Source: Athripsodes cinereus (lineage: Eukaryota > Arthropoda > Insecta > Trichoptera > Leptoceridae). Taken from it: a stretch of 64,000 nucleotides of DNA. Positions within the stretch are counted from its first letter, which is position 1. Each line of letters opens with the position of its first letter. Positions 18,666 through 29,689 of the stretch are shown one piece after another. The notes beneath the pieces are model-generated. The model searched no databases, was not told the DNA's origin, and worked only from the letters and a program-made list of their open reading frames with translations. The DNA is taken from the NCBI GenBank assembly GCA_947579605.1, contig OX388317.1:26679384-26743383 (forward strand), given 5' to 3'. Position numbers and translations under genes: made by a program.

Positions 18666-18672
18666 ATAGTCT
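18596..18672 (+). other. LINE 3' terminal stem-loop and AAAT tail
   Basis: Stem GGCTG/CAGCC (18,599-18,603 with 18,607-18,611), loop GTT, then GTTTATTATTATAAATAAAT and an (AAAT) run of more than ten units. Confidence 0.7.
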
Positions 18673-18742
18673 ATGTATTGTTGTATCTGTATTAATTGTT
18701 ATGTTCAATAAAATAAAATAAATATACAATGTTATCAACTCA

Positions 18743-19016
18743 CCACTCAGCTCTCCATAGTTTTTGTGTGAAGAGAGTGCCGTGTAACAATATATCACAT
18801 TTTCAACAGGTATTTGGTGCCATTTTATATGTAATTTATATTTATGTTTTATTGCATGTTTCACAGCGCACGGGATGCAGTAATACACCTCATTATATTT
18901 GTTTTTACATTCGAAACATAATACTATCCCGCAAGTCCTACATACTGTATAGCTGGAATATTTATATATTCCAAGAAATGATGGATTTTTTTTATTACAA
19001 ACAACACATACTTTCA
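18743..19016 (-). CDS. Cys-rich first coding exon, hypothetical zinc-binding protein (partial)
   Basis: On the minus strand an ATG in good context (ACACCATGA) opens a frame of about 91 residues. Cys/His pairs occur throughout: CVVC (4-7), CRTC (about 27-30), CFEC (about 36-39), CIPC (about 49-52) and H-rich KHAIKHKYKLH after them. This looks like a treble-clef or B-box-like zinc domain. The exon can end at AGTG|GTGAGT (about 18,743), a good splice donor. No downstream exon is recognisable to the left, where the second LINE lies. A piggyBac-type C-terminal finger was considered but the spacing fits poorly. Function unknown. Confidence 0.4.
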
Positions 19017-19110
19017 TGGTGTTAGTGAGTGTAAACTTTAGACGACTGCATATAATTGTGGAGAGAGTCTCTGTTGAGGATGTCCTGAATCTGATGTTGT
19101 CTCTCTCCAC

Positions 19111-20620
19111 TGTCTTACACTACACACACACACACACCCACACAGTAACTATAACACAGTGCAACTGTGATAAACTGGCTGGTATCTTATCAAACGAAGA
19201 CTATATTAAAGTATATATATTATTTTCTTATCATAATATCGATATCGATGCCACTCCCATCAGCGAATTAATTATAACATACAGCGAAAAATATAAGTAA
19301 GGTACCTACACTATTATTAATCAAATTAAAAATATTAACTAAATATTAATAAAACTGTAATTATAGTGCTGGCGACACCACATTTTTATATTAATATATA
19401 AGAATATAAATTCAAGCGTTCAGAAAAATTTAACCATTTTAAATTAAATATTAAGAAGGTACATATTTCAATGAGAAGGTATTGAATATGATCCCTTCTA
19501 TGAGTTGTATAGTGATTGTATAGTTGATAGTTAGTGTGCTAGGTATTTATTCATGTCTTCTTTGTGTGTTTTCATTTATATAAGTAAAAAAAAATGCATT
19601 ATAGGTGTATGAGATGTTATGGTCGTCTCGTTGATGGTTATTGTGCTGGTTTTTTTAAAAACGGAATATTATTGAATTAGAGATTTAATATTGTATTTTA
19701 TTCATATATTTTTTGCACATCATCATTATAGTGTTAACAAAACAATACAAAATCCACACATAAATATTTGAGTCCGTTCGTATGTATGTATGTATGTATG
19801 TATGTATGTATGTACGTATGTCCTTAATGGACTCAGAAATTAGGAAAGACCGAAGTAAAATAATACACTCTATACAAGGTCTCATCTTCTGGGCAGGTTT
19901 AAGGCTAAAAACATTTTAAATATCTTACGTATTGATAAAGATATTTTAATTTTAATGCGACCATGTCACAAAATTAGCAACAAAATGTATGTAAAATTAA
20001 TGCAAGATTTAGTAAATAGCAATATTCACAGTCAAACATTTTTCATTGTATTGAATTAATATCAAAATGGATGTAACAATAAATACAACAATTCTGAAAC
20101 TAAATATTTAGGGTTTATTTTCGTAATAAAATATCGTGTTTGCTAATGAGAAAAGCTCTTGAATTACGTGAATAAAAATTGCATATTTTTGACATATTGG
20201 GCTATTTTCATAATGGAAGACATTATGAAACCATAGAAAACTATACTGTAGAATAATAATAGTTTTACCTATAAAATCCATAAACAATGTTAAATGATTT
20301 TCAATGAGTGGGAACCTATTTATTTTCACCTAATATTTTTTTACATAAATTATGAAATATTTGATAGTAAAATATTCTGAAATATTGAAGGATGCAGATA
20401 ATCCATTTTTAAGGATTTTTGGGAATAAAGAGTAAATACTTATATGACAATTTATTCTTGACTTTTTTTAATTTCATAGCAAATACCCATTTATGCACTG
20501 CAAACCAAAAATACAAATTCGAATGTGGACAATTATAATATTTTATGATGACTACAATTTTTTCACGAAAAGGGATGTTTACCCTTTTTTTCTTATAGAA
20601 ATTTGGGATGACAATCTTCG
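19111..20620. other. Gene-free AT-rich stretch
   Basis: Contains a LINE 3'-UTR fragment on the minus strand near 19,690-19,760 (TTTTTGCACATCATCATTATA) and a (TATG)n microsatellite at about 19,780-19,820. Nothing else recognised. Confidence 0.6.
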
Positions 20621-20629
20621 AGTTTTTAC

Positions 20630-21510
20630 ATTAAGATGAGGTTTTTAGTAGTTTTTGCACGTAGGTACCCGCCTATTTTTCTAAATAAAATATGAGCTTT
20701 CGAGGTGTCGAGCTCACATATTTTTCATTTGGAAGAGGTTTTTAGCACTTTTTCCATGTAGGTACCTACCAATATGTGGAATTTCTTAACTTCAAGCTTT
20801 TTCATCGGGACGAGGTTGTTAGTACTTTTTTTTCCATGTAGGTGCCTACTTATTATTTTTTTACATAAATGTGAACATCTGAGGTGTCAAACTTCAAGAT
20901 TTTTCAATGGGAAGAGGTTTTTAGCACTTTTTTCGATGTTGGCACCTACCTATTTTTTTTAACTAAATATGGGCATGTGAGGTATCAAACTTCATGATTT
21001 TTCATTGGGAAGAGTTTTTCAGCACTTTTTTCGATGTAGGTACCTACCTATTTTTTTTATCTAAGTATGGGCATGTGAGGTATCAAACTTCATGATTTTT
21101 CATTGGGAAGAGTTTTTCAGCACTTTTTTCGATGTAGGTACCTACCTATTTTTTTTACCTAAGTATGGGCATGTGAGGTATCAAACTTCATGATTTTTCA
21201 TTGGGAAGAGTTTTTCAGCACTTTTTTCGATGTAGGTACCTACCTATTTTTTTTACCTAAGTATGAGCATGTGAGGTATCAAACTTCATGATTTTTCATT
21301 GGGAAGAGTTTTTCAGCACTTTTTTCGATGTAGGTACCTACCTATTTTTTTTACCTAAATATGGGCATGTGAGGTATCAAACTTCAAGATTTTTCATTTA
21401 GAGATTTGCAATGCTTTTTATGATGTAGGTACCTACCTATTTATTGTTACTAAGCTATGGGCATGTAGGGAGTCAAAAATTAAGTTTTCTCATTGGGAAG
21501 AGCTTTTTAC
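20630..21510 (+). repeat. Tandem array, 98-bp unit
   Basis: The landmark GATGTAGGTACCTACC recurs at 21,033, 21,131, 21,229 and 21,327, exactly 98 bp apart. Diverged units lie on both sides (20,935; near 20,836 and 20,755; 21,422). The central four units are almost identical, while the outer units carry many changes. Each unit ends in GGTACC-containing GTAGGTACCTACC and includes TATCAAACTTCATGATTTTT. Confidence 0.93.
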
Positions 21511-21601
21511 TTCTTTTATCCACGTAAGTGCTTACTCCGTTTTTTTTTCAATAAGATTTTGTTGTTTTAACCCATGTATTTGCAAGGTTTTCTATTTAAT
21601 T

Positions 21602-21632
21602 AAACCCGAGCGATGCCGGGTTACATACGCTT
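21602..21632 (+). other. Short hairpin-bearing repeat end
   Basis: AACCCGAGCGATGCCGGGTT can fold as a short hairpin and is followed by ACATACGCTTG. It resembles the terminal hairpin of a dispersed insect repeat that also appears, inverted, at 21,759-21,790. Confidence 0.35.
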
Positions 21633-21758
21633 GTTTAAAATAATACAAAGATTTAAAATACTAGGACTAGGACGATATGCAGTGGCGAGATTATCACTAT
21701 TAAGCGATTTCTTCCATCTAACCACGATATCGTAATGATTATTCGAATTTATTAAATA

Positions 21759-21955
21759 CTAGCGGTCCTTCCCGGCTTTGCACGGGTAGATTGGAGTTTT
21801 AGTAAGGATCCCTAACTTTTTTGAAAATATAATATAATCCCTAAATATATAAAGCCTAAATCACTCGGGGATAATGTAGCTTCCCAGCAGTGAAAGAATT
21901 TTTCAAATCAGTTCAGTAATTTCGGAGCCTATTCAATGCAAACAATCTAATGCTA
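21759..21955 (-). mobile_element. Helitron-like 3' end, minus strand
   Basis: On the minus strand the hairpin CCCGTGCAAAGCCGGG is followed within about 10 bases by CTAG and then T, the usual Helitron terminus (hairpin plus CTRR, target A/T). The body extends right to about 21,955. No helicase coding is present, so it would be a non-autonomous copy. Confidence 0.4.
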
Positions 21956-21984
21956 AGCTGTATAGCTAATGTAAAGCTGTATAT

Positions 21985-22072
21985 GGTTGAAACAATAAAA
22001 CAGGTGTTTTATTCTACTAAAGATTTTATTTTGTGAGAGAGACGTCTTTCGTCTTATGAGGACATTGTCAAG
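21985..22072 (-). mobile_element. Penelope-like 3'-UTR fragment (unfolded copy)
   Basis: Holds the same unit as the hairpin element at 26.4 kb: on the minus strand TTGACAATGTCCTCATAAGA, then CGAAAGACGTCTCTCTCACA, then AATAAAAT runs. Here it is present once, without an inverted partner. Confidence 0.45.
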
Positions 22073-22079
22073 AATAATT

Positions 22080-23085
22080 AAATAAATGAATATTCAATCA
22101 TGAAAATGAAATGTAATCCACGTGAATTTAGAATATCCGTGAGATGTAATCTCTCTCTTAAGAGATGTGTAGGTAATAATAAATTGTCAGTGTAGTTCTA
22201 TTTTTGTTCTGTGTAGACGTACCTTTGATGAAAATTCAACAAAATCATGCAATAGGGCGAGTGATATCCGCGTTCCGTGTGACGCATGCTCTACTCGCGT
22301 ACCAACTACCAACCACTACCTAACTTAAAATAATTTCATGATGGTCTTTAATAAAACATTGAGTTTATTACAATATTATTTAATAGTAGAAATATTATTT
22401 ATTTCAACAGGTAGATGGGATAAATGTATACCTATACCTACATATTATTATATTACTAATACTATAGAACTCTTTTACCTGGCTTCGTTCTGGAAATAAA
22501 TGTATCAAATGACAAAATTAGCACTTGTAGATTATAGCATTATAGCTTATATTAAGTTCTTTTCTATGAAATGGCAACATCGTCATTCAAATACTTTTTA
22601 GAGTTCTATCCATGTTCTATCGGATTATGAACTATGCATATTCAATTTCCATGAAAATTCCATACATTTTGATGTATAATTATGATCAAAGTGAAAAAAT
22701 TAACTGTGTTTTGTAATAAAAATATAATATCATCAATATGAATTTTCACTCTGTGAACGTACCTGCAGACTTCAGAATTATTATAATAATAACTATGACC
22801 TAGGTAAGTCATTTTACAGTTCATTTTGTATCAGCATAATTATCAGATATTTGTCTGGTTTTTATTTTTAAATTAAATTTTATTATAAATGACGACGTGA
22901 TTCAAATATTCAAAATTGTGAAATTATGTGTACCTACATTTTAATTTATTAATTTATTCTTTTTGCACATCATCATTATATAACAGTGCCAACAAAACAA
23001 TATGAAATTTAAAATACTAGGACGATATGCAGTGGCGAGATTATCACTATCAAGTGATTTCTTCCATCTAACCACGACGCATTGA
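22080..23085. other. Gene-free stretch with a LINE 3' fragment
   Basis: A minus-strand LINE 3'-UTR fragment lies at about 22,955-23,085 (TGCACATCATCATTATA, then AGTGGCGAGATTATCACTAT). Related pieces are at 21,670-21,725, 36,968-37,100 and 19,690-19,760. The remainder shows nothing I recognise. Confidence 0.55.
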
Positions 23086-24148
23086 CACACAGCTAGTCAA
23101 AACAAAACAAATATATAGGGTAGTGTAAGTTTTCTCTCTTATAAAGGTATTGTCTAAAGAGTGCCGTTGGCTTTAAATAAAAAAATGTTTTAGCCTAAAG
23201 CCTGCCCAGTGGATGAGACATCGTATAGATTATGGAATCATTCCTCTGCCATTCCTAATTATATGGAGTATATTGAGAACACATCTGAGTACATACACAT
23301 ATACGAATGGACTGAAATATTTATGTGTGGATTTAGGTGGGCCCTTGTCTCCTACTCTCCACCCCCTGCCTACAAACCCGGCATCCATCGGTTGCATGTC
23401 TTCAAAACAGAATGAAAGGGTTACATTACATGATGTACCCATTGGTGGCATTCCACGAAATGCGCGATCTGAAATATACGATTTTTAAATTATCTATACC
23501 GAAATCAATTATACTCATAGGTGGGCAGATTTCAAAAAATTTGTCTGTGACGAAATGGAAACTCATTTTTTTTATATTTTTATTTAGTCTTCATTATACG
23601 CAAATAAGTTAGAAAAAATACTAATTAAACTTAATCTGTATATTTTATTATGATATTGGCAGGATTTTTACAATTATGAGGAAATTTATTTTGAGAACTG
23701 ATGAAAATTGTTCCGTTTCGTCACAAAGTTAGAATACATATTAAAGATAAAGTACGCTTTCTATATCGAAACAATGAATGGAATGGGAATCATAATAATA
23801 AAAACTTCATAGATTTTAGTTAGAAAATATCGGTTTTATTGAGGGAAATTTTGTTTTTCAACATTAATATTCAGTTTCGTCACTATTATGTCTTAAACAC
23901 TATCTAAAAGTATCTTTATTCCACACATTTGAGAAGAATTCATATAATTTTGACTTAATAAGAAATAATAAGTTTTATTAAAAGATAATGATGTATAAAT
24001 AATTTAGAGCTTTCCTAACAATTAAATAAGTAATCGTAAGAAATGAAGACAGTTGAAACTGGACGGTGACGCTTGTGGAAATCCGCGTGATTATTAGGAA
24101 CAACTAAAGCGGGTTACACACTATGCTGTACACTTAAAACTAATAAAT
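23086..24148. other. Gene-free stretch
   Basis: Short ORFs only. The sequence TTTCGTCAC or its complement recurs here and further right (near 23,547, 23,716, 23,874, 24,717 and 24,978), and suggests an unidentified repeat or a decayed element spanning about 23.4-25.1 kb. Confidence 0.4.
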
Positions 24149-24265
24149 TCAAATTCTTTTCAGCCTGTCTAACTGTTTAAGTCTCTGTAATTCGTGCTTT
24201 TCTGGATTGTCTTTTTTCAGTTTCTCCCTGTATCTTTTGGCACGTTCGGCTGCCGTGAGAGCCAT
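24149..24265 (-). CDS. 38-codon basic ORF or exon, MALTAAERAKRYREKLKK-type
   Basis: On the minus strand TTTCTTTGCAG, a good splice acceptor, is followed two bases later by an ATG and 38 codons ending ...RLKRI-TGA. The motif AERAKRYREKLKKDNPEKHE resembles the short 'RxxRYREKLKxxPEKxE' segment found near the N-terminus of various insect and cnidarian proteins, often linked to transposons. It is charged and probably helical. It may be a whole micro-ORF or a last coding exon. It sits in the middle of the TTTCGTCAC-rich region. Confidence 0.35.
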   Translation of the reverse strand: MALTAAERAKRYREKLKKDNPEKHELQRLKQLDRLKRI

Positions 24266-24387
24266 AACTGCAAAGAAACACTACTATTTAGAAAACAAAC
24301 ACCTCTTGCAACAAAACTTCTATCATCCTGAACGATAAAAATGTCCACATAAAGTCTTTTACAACTTTTTTTAAACAACATTTTTAG

Positions 24388-24542
24388 GTTTTTTTTTTTT
24401 ATTTTCAATATTTTTTACTGTCACTTCGTGATAGAACTCCATAATCAATAAAGAATTATGATAAAAATATATAGTATTAAGTTCTATTATTATTTAAATA
24501 ATAGAACTTAATACTATATATTTTTATCATAATTCTTTATTG
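24388..24542 (-). mobile_element. Hairpin retroposon copy 1
   Basis: A perfect 47-bp inverted repeat (24,445-24,491 and 24,497-24,543) with a 5-base spacer. It is preceded by GATAGAACTCCATAAT, which matches the leader of the hairpins at 26.4 and 39.9 kb. AACATTTTTAG flanks it on both sides (24,377-24,387 and 24,543-24,553), a candidate target duplication. Confidence 0.6.
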
Positions 24543-24553
24543 AACATTTTTAG

Positions 24554-26342
24554 TGTTTTTTTTTTAATTCTGTTGAATGACAATGAATGAATTTAGTTTT
24601 AAGTTTTCTAATATATTGCCCTTTAAATACTTTCATCAATTTTTGGGTATAAAATTAATTAATCACACTAAACTATTCAACTTAATCTGTGTAAGTTTAG
24701 CTTAATAATTCCATTTCGTCACGAATATGTTCCGCTAATATATCACGGGATGCCTACGTGACGCAATGGATGTGACTATTCACTGTCTCGATATAATAAA
24801 AACATTAATTAAAGCATTTAAAACAAAAAAACTGAAGAAACTAACCTTTACTTACGTTATTTAATAGTTTATTTATAAATCTGAAATATCAAAACAGTAA
24901 AACAAACTCTTCTTACCTCAAAATATGCTGTGACTATATAGGAACAAAAATTTTAACCAACAATGCTGACAACTCTTTTGTCACGATTTTCTGTTGAACT
25001 GAATGAATAAACAACAAAATAGCGACGGCCATAGACAAAAAATGTTTCCATACTAAAAAAAATAACTTTATATTCCTAGATTTTACTTTCGGAACCTGCA
25101 CAATCTCCGTGACTATATAGGAATTTCCACTACACTTGGTTTTTGTGGATGAGAAGAAAACAGTATATTTTATATTTTATCGTATAAATACTATAGATTT
25201 CTTGAATGACATGTATAAATTAATTTAAGCTCTTTTTTTTGGTGTATAATACGTTTCATAATTAGTAGAAATTATTTTACTATAATGTTTTGAAGTTTGC
25301 GAAGTGTGTGTGGACAGAGACATTTTAGGGTTCAGTTTGCTCTTATTTTAGTTGGATTTTATAGATTATGATAGATTTGAATGATATTTTTAATATAATA
25401 AATAGTTTAAGTACTGTTTTCCATGTAATGAGGCCACAAAGTGCGAAAAAGTTAAAATTCATGAATATTATGGTAATGTACATTATTGGACAGTGCAATT
25501 TACCTAGGGACAATTTTTTTGAAATCCGCTCAGGTACCTAATAAGGATCAAGATTTTGTAATGAATATGAGCAACTCTCTATCTATACTATCATGGGGCC
25601 TCTTAGTAGTGAGGTAGCCAGCGGGCTAACTATATATTATACATAGGTATATACAATGAACATGAGCTCCAGGATAAGCGATAGATCTTTGATCTTAACA
25701 AATAGTTCGAGAAGCCATATAAGATGAATGTTACGGTCAGGTGCCTATTAGAATATTGTTTTGTTTTGTATAGGTAGGTATCTGGTATATACTTATTGTA
25801 AGTATGAATCATCGTAAAATCTCAGTGCATCTCAGAGAGACTGTGAGATAGTACCTACTTATGTACCTACAGTATAGGGTAGGTACCACGTGCCAGGTGC
25901 CGCAGGTGCCAGCAGGCTGCTAGGCTAGGAGAGATGCATATTATTATTATAATAATGATAGGTATATAATAATATTAATTTGAAGACTCAGGGGAAGGTA
26001 ATGTTACAATATTGTTGTTATATACTCTGATAATATAATATCAATCAGTCACGCTACGGTTAAATGTACGTTAACGTACCACGGAAGGGAGTGACATGGG
26101 CAATGGGCATGCCCCCTACCCCACAGTGGGATGGGAATATAATAATATGTACCTACCCGGACCTACTCATCTTGTTATTTACAAAGGATTTATTTTTTAA
26201 CGAATCAAGATTTGCGATATATGAATACCTCTCTGCAAGCAACTTATTAGCATACTGATTGTTTGACTATTATTGAACATTAATATTTAGCTAGTCTTTG
26301 ACGAGTTTTGGACCAGTGCTTCTTTATAGAGGGTCGCTTTGC
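24554..26342. other. Gene-free stretch
   Basis: AT-rich. TGACTATATAGGAA occurs twice (near 24,930 and 25,112). A copy of the dispersed 'ACAAGTGGGGTAGCCAGCAG' repeat is at about 25,595-25,680 in diverged form. No gene seen. Confidence 0.5.
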
Positions 26343-26354
26343 TATTTAATGCAT

Positions 26355-26549
26355 TCACTGTGTCGGTGTTTAGGTAGTAGAATTCCATATCGAAATAAAT
26401 AAAACAAATGTTTTATTCTACTATTGTTTTATTCTGTGAGAGAGACGTCTTTCGTCTTATAAGATTGACAATGTCCTCATAAGACGAAAGACGTCTCTCT
26501 CACAGAATAAAACAATAGTAGAATAAAACGCTAGTTTTATTTATTTCGA
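26355..26549 (-). mobile_element. Hairpin retroposon copy 2 (Penelope-like 3' end with inverted duplication)
   Basis: Two perfect 51-bp arms (26,410-26,460 and 26,479-26,529) with an 18-base loop, plus weaker outer pairing. The leader GTAGTAGAATTCCATA is at 26,374-26,389. TATTTAATGCAT flanks it (26,343-26,354 and 26,550-26,561). Read on the minus strand, the sequence ends TATGGAATTCTACTAC, which together with variable 11-13 bp duplications and inverted terminal duplication suggests a Penelope-like element. Confidence 0.6.
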
Positions 26550-26619
26550 TATTTAATGCATGTTTGGATTTTCAACAGGTTGCACTTTTTAAATCAATAT
26601 AAATTACCTTTACTACTAT

Positions 26620-26700
26620 ACCACAAGTGGTGTAGCCAGCAGACTAGCTGCATGTTATACCTAAAACATGCAAGCTAAGGTCTTGTCCGTGTCTATAATA
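26620..26700 (+). repeat. Dispersed repeat 'CACAAGTGGGGTAGCCAGCAG', partial copy
   Basis: Reads CCACAAGTGGTGTAGCCAGC, then an AGACTAGCTGCATG-type stretch and AAACATGCAAGCT, matching the copies at 27.2 and 47.4 kb. Confidence 0.7.
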
Positions 26701-27174
26701 TTAATTACCTATCTCTACTATGTAATATATGTACATATTATTATGTAGGTGAAACTATGGAAAGATGAAAGTTCTACATACAGTATAATGGAACAGGACA
26801 ACAGGTCGACTCTATATCCGACGCGGTGTCGATCAAAAAAATGTCAAATAACTATAGTTATTCTTGAGAAAAGTGACCTGTTTTTAGCTAATAATAAATA
26901 TAAGTTGAACACATTTAATTAGGGTTGCACTCTCCTTCACCCATGAATGTTACAGGAATGTCAGTTCCTATGTCATCCATACTCTTCACGCAAATTCTTT
27001 CTAAGGAAGGGCTCAAGGTTCGCCTGAAGGACTCTCCTTGACAAAATCCTTCTTGAAATTAAATACAACCGTTAATGTCCACCAACTCTTTACTTTAATA
27101 TACATGGAAGGAGACCCACCGTCCACCTGGATACCGCAGAAGTCTGGGGACTTCCATTTATCCGAAATCTACTA

Positions 27175-27430
27175 CTACTATACTATACCATCACGGCATA
27201 TCCCACAAGTGGGGTAGCCAGCAGACCAGCTACACGTAAGAAACATGCAAGCTGTCCTCTTCGTGCCAATATAAAATTAAGACATTCAGGATGGGTGGCA
27301 AACCTCATCGCTGAATTTAAGATGTACAATGTCTTAATTTTTTCGAACACCTGCCTTTTACAGGACACTCGAAAACTTAAGGAGAAGAGTGGGAGACCAA
27401 TTCTTTACCGGGTGCTCCATTCTTAACAAA
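27175..27430 (+). repeat. Dispersed repeat, longest copy
   Basis: ACCATCACGGCATATCCCAC, then AAGTGGGGTAGCCAGCAGAC, CATGCAAGCTGTCCTCT, GACATTCAGGATGGGTGGCA and AACCTCATCGCTGAATTTAA. The same blocks in the same order are found at 47,390-47,600 and inverted at 49,615-49,790. The family is unknown to me. No RNA polymerase III boxes are evident. Confidence 0.75.
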
Positions 27431-28004
27431 TCTTGTCCACACCGAAGATGCCATTGTGGGCAGCCTGAAGGGCTGGCCGGCCAAAAAAACCCATGTGTGG
27501 AATCTTTTGACAACACTTCTTCGATGTCCCTCTAGCTGAGAGAAGCAAACAAAATAATAAGATAATGTTATACCTACTATACAAAAGAAAACAATAATAG
27601 TAAAACAAACAAAAAAATATTTTCTTAACCCAGGTTACAATAAATGAAAAGAAAAAGTTCATATAAAATTTACAAATCAACATACCTATATATTTTAGAG
27701 CAAAAAACTGAGTTGAGGTGTCCAGAAACTTCATCTAGGTATTTAGGCCGGTGAACCCGTTACCCGTCACCGTTACCGGCAGAGATGTGCAAAATACTTC
27801 CAAAAAAGTATTTAAATACAAAATACAAATACTTTTGAATTTTTGTATTTCAAATACAAAATACTAAATACTTTTTCAAAATGGTATTTAAATACAAAAT
27901 ACGTATTTTCAAAATACTTTTTTAAAATACCTTTTTAAAATACTTTTTACAAATAGTCGAACAAGGTGTAAGACAAAAGTATTTAATATTTAAACCATTG
28001 ATGA

Positions 28005-29145
28005 ATGAAAAAAACAAAAACCCAGACAATATTCATTGGTAGCCTTCACTCTATATCCAGGTTGAAAAATATGAATTTACCTCCCACTACTATGAATTCA
28101 GTAGCAATACCCTCTTCGGTGACAGTAAAGAATTTGGGCATAATCATGGACCAGAGACTCTCTTGGCAGCATCAATTTAACACTCTAAAGAAAAAGTTTT
28201 TTTACAAGTTCCACACTCTTAAGATGCTGCAAAAATTCTTGCCCACTAAAGTAAAAATTTTATTGGTCCAATCCTTGCTGTTGCCCATTATCGACTATGC
28301 TGATATCGTGTATGTGGACATGAATCAGGATCTAATTGACAAACTTGATCGACTTCAGAATGTTGGCATAAGGTTTATTTTTAATCTAAAAAAAAAACTG
28401 ACCACATTTCTGAATATCGTAATACCCTGAAATGGCTTACTGTACGACAAAGACGTGAGCTCCATCTACTCACATTTGTCCACAATGCTCTGTACGCAGG
28501 ATCAACCCCGTACTATATTAAGGAAGCTTTTGAATACTTGGCGAGTCACGGTTTACCTCTGAGGTCGAATAACCAGCGCATCCCGTCAATCCCGGCTTAT
28601 GGTACAACTTTCATCTCAAAATCTTTTGCAGTTCAGGGTGCTCGTTGCTGGAATAATCTCCCTTCAAAATTTAGGCTGACTCAAAGTCTGACGTCTTTCA
28701 AGCGAGCCGTTAAGGAGAAAATGATTTCCACAAATACAAACACAGCCTCTGAAACCTGAAACCCATCACTCCTAACCCCCCCTCCTTTTTACCCCCTTTT
28801 CCTTACCCTTTATGTATGTATGTTTGTATTTTTTTTTGCAGTCTCTCCCTTTTTATATATATGTGTGTATGTATGTATGTTTTGTATATACCTATGTTTA
28901 CTTTGTGAATGTATTTTTTTTTCTCTTTTATTTCCAAAATCCTTTAGATCATTGATTTTATTTTTATCATATGTTTTTTTTTTCTTTTTAAGTTATGTAA
29001 TAATTTTGGGTTAGTTGGAAGATATCGCGCCTTTGTGATAAACTCGCCCTCTGTATATTGATTGTATTTAATTTGAATGTATACCTTTTATGTAATTATT
29101 TTTTATCAATGTACAGTAAAGAATGAATAAATAAATAAATAAATT
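28005..29145 (+). pseudogene. Captured CR1/jockey-like LINE 3' part inside hAT copy A
   Basis: Codes for the region after the YADD box (SKTQTIFIGSLHSISRLKN, then NLGIIMDQRLSW and LQNVGIRFIFNL), frameshifted near 28,395 where a run of eight or nine A replaces a shorter run. It continues in another frame to GARCWNNLPSKFR. It then has the 3' UTR and the AATAAATAAATAAATAAA tail. The copy in element B retains the upstream YADD segment that is deleted here. Confidence 0.85.
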
Positions 29146-29689
29146 AGATATAGCATTGCTTGCAGACAATTGATGAATACCATTGATGAATGAAAAACTG
29201 GACAAGAGTATACATAAATGGAGAAAGGGTTGACATGATTCGATATATCATTGCTTGCAGACAATGAGGATGAGCCTTAGGAAGAACTGTCAAAATAGAA
29301 AAAATTTTAATTAAGTCGTGACAAAATGTACCGTTGTTAGAAGAGATAAGCCGAAAATTGTCATAAATGGATTGAGTATCATCAAGCAGGTAAGAGAATT
29401 CCTGACTTGGGCTGCAAAATAAATCAGAATGGATAATCCAAATCTGAAATCGTATGGACTACTGTAACATCAAATTATATACAGGACTGCTCCAAACTCT
29501 TCCTTGTCGTCTTCAGATGGTTTTTAATGTTGCCTCCGGATCATTTACAGAGAGAATAAGAGCTGCCACATAACTTCACTACTAAGAAGTCTACACTAAC
29601 TGTGAGTCCTAGAGATAGTTGTGTTTAAACTGTGTCTCACTGTCCACAAGGCAGCACACCACCCACTGAGCTGTTCCGCTGACAAAAAT

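Larger units (their letters stand above)
14440..18672 (+). mobile_element. Second CR1/jockey-group LINE, near full length
   Basis: ORF1 (14,580-15,329), ORF2 (to 18,247), then a 3' UTR with a 27-bp tandem repeat (about 18,420-18,525), the stem-loop AAAGGCTGGTTCAGCCGTTT (18,596-18,615) and a long (AAAT)n tail. It is related to but clearly diverged from the LINE at 8.5-13.2 kb. The 5' boundary is approximate and no target duplication was found. Confidence 0.8.

Noticed and set aside
18743..19016. piggyBac transposase C-terminal finger
   Set aside because: The number and spacing of Cys/His pairs are wrong and no DDD catalytic region is nearby.
20630..21510. Regular 98-bp repeats as a CRISPR array
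   Set aside because: The units are contiguous with no unique spacers and the DNA is clearly eukaryotic; it is a minisatellite.
24445..24543. Perfect palindrome as a transcription terminator or an assembly artefact
   Set aside because: It shares its leader with two other hairpins and is flanked by a direct repeat, so it is an inserted element.
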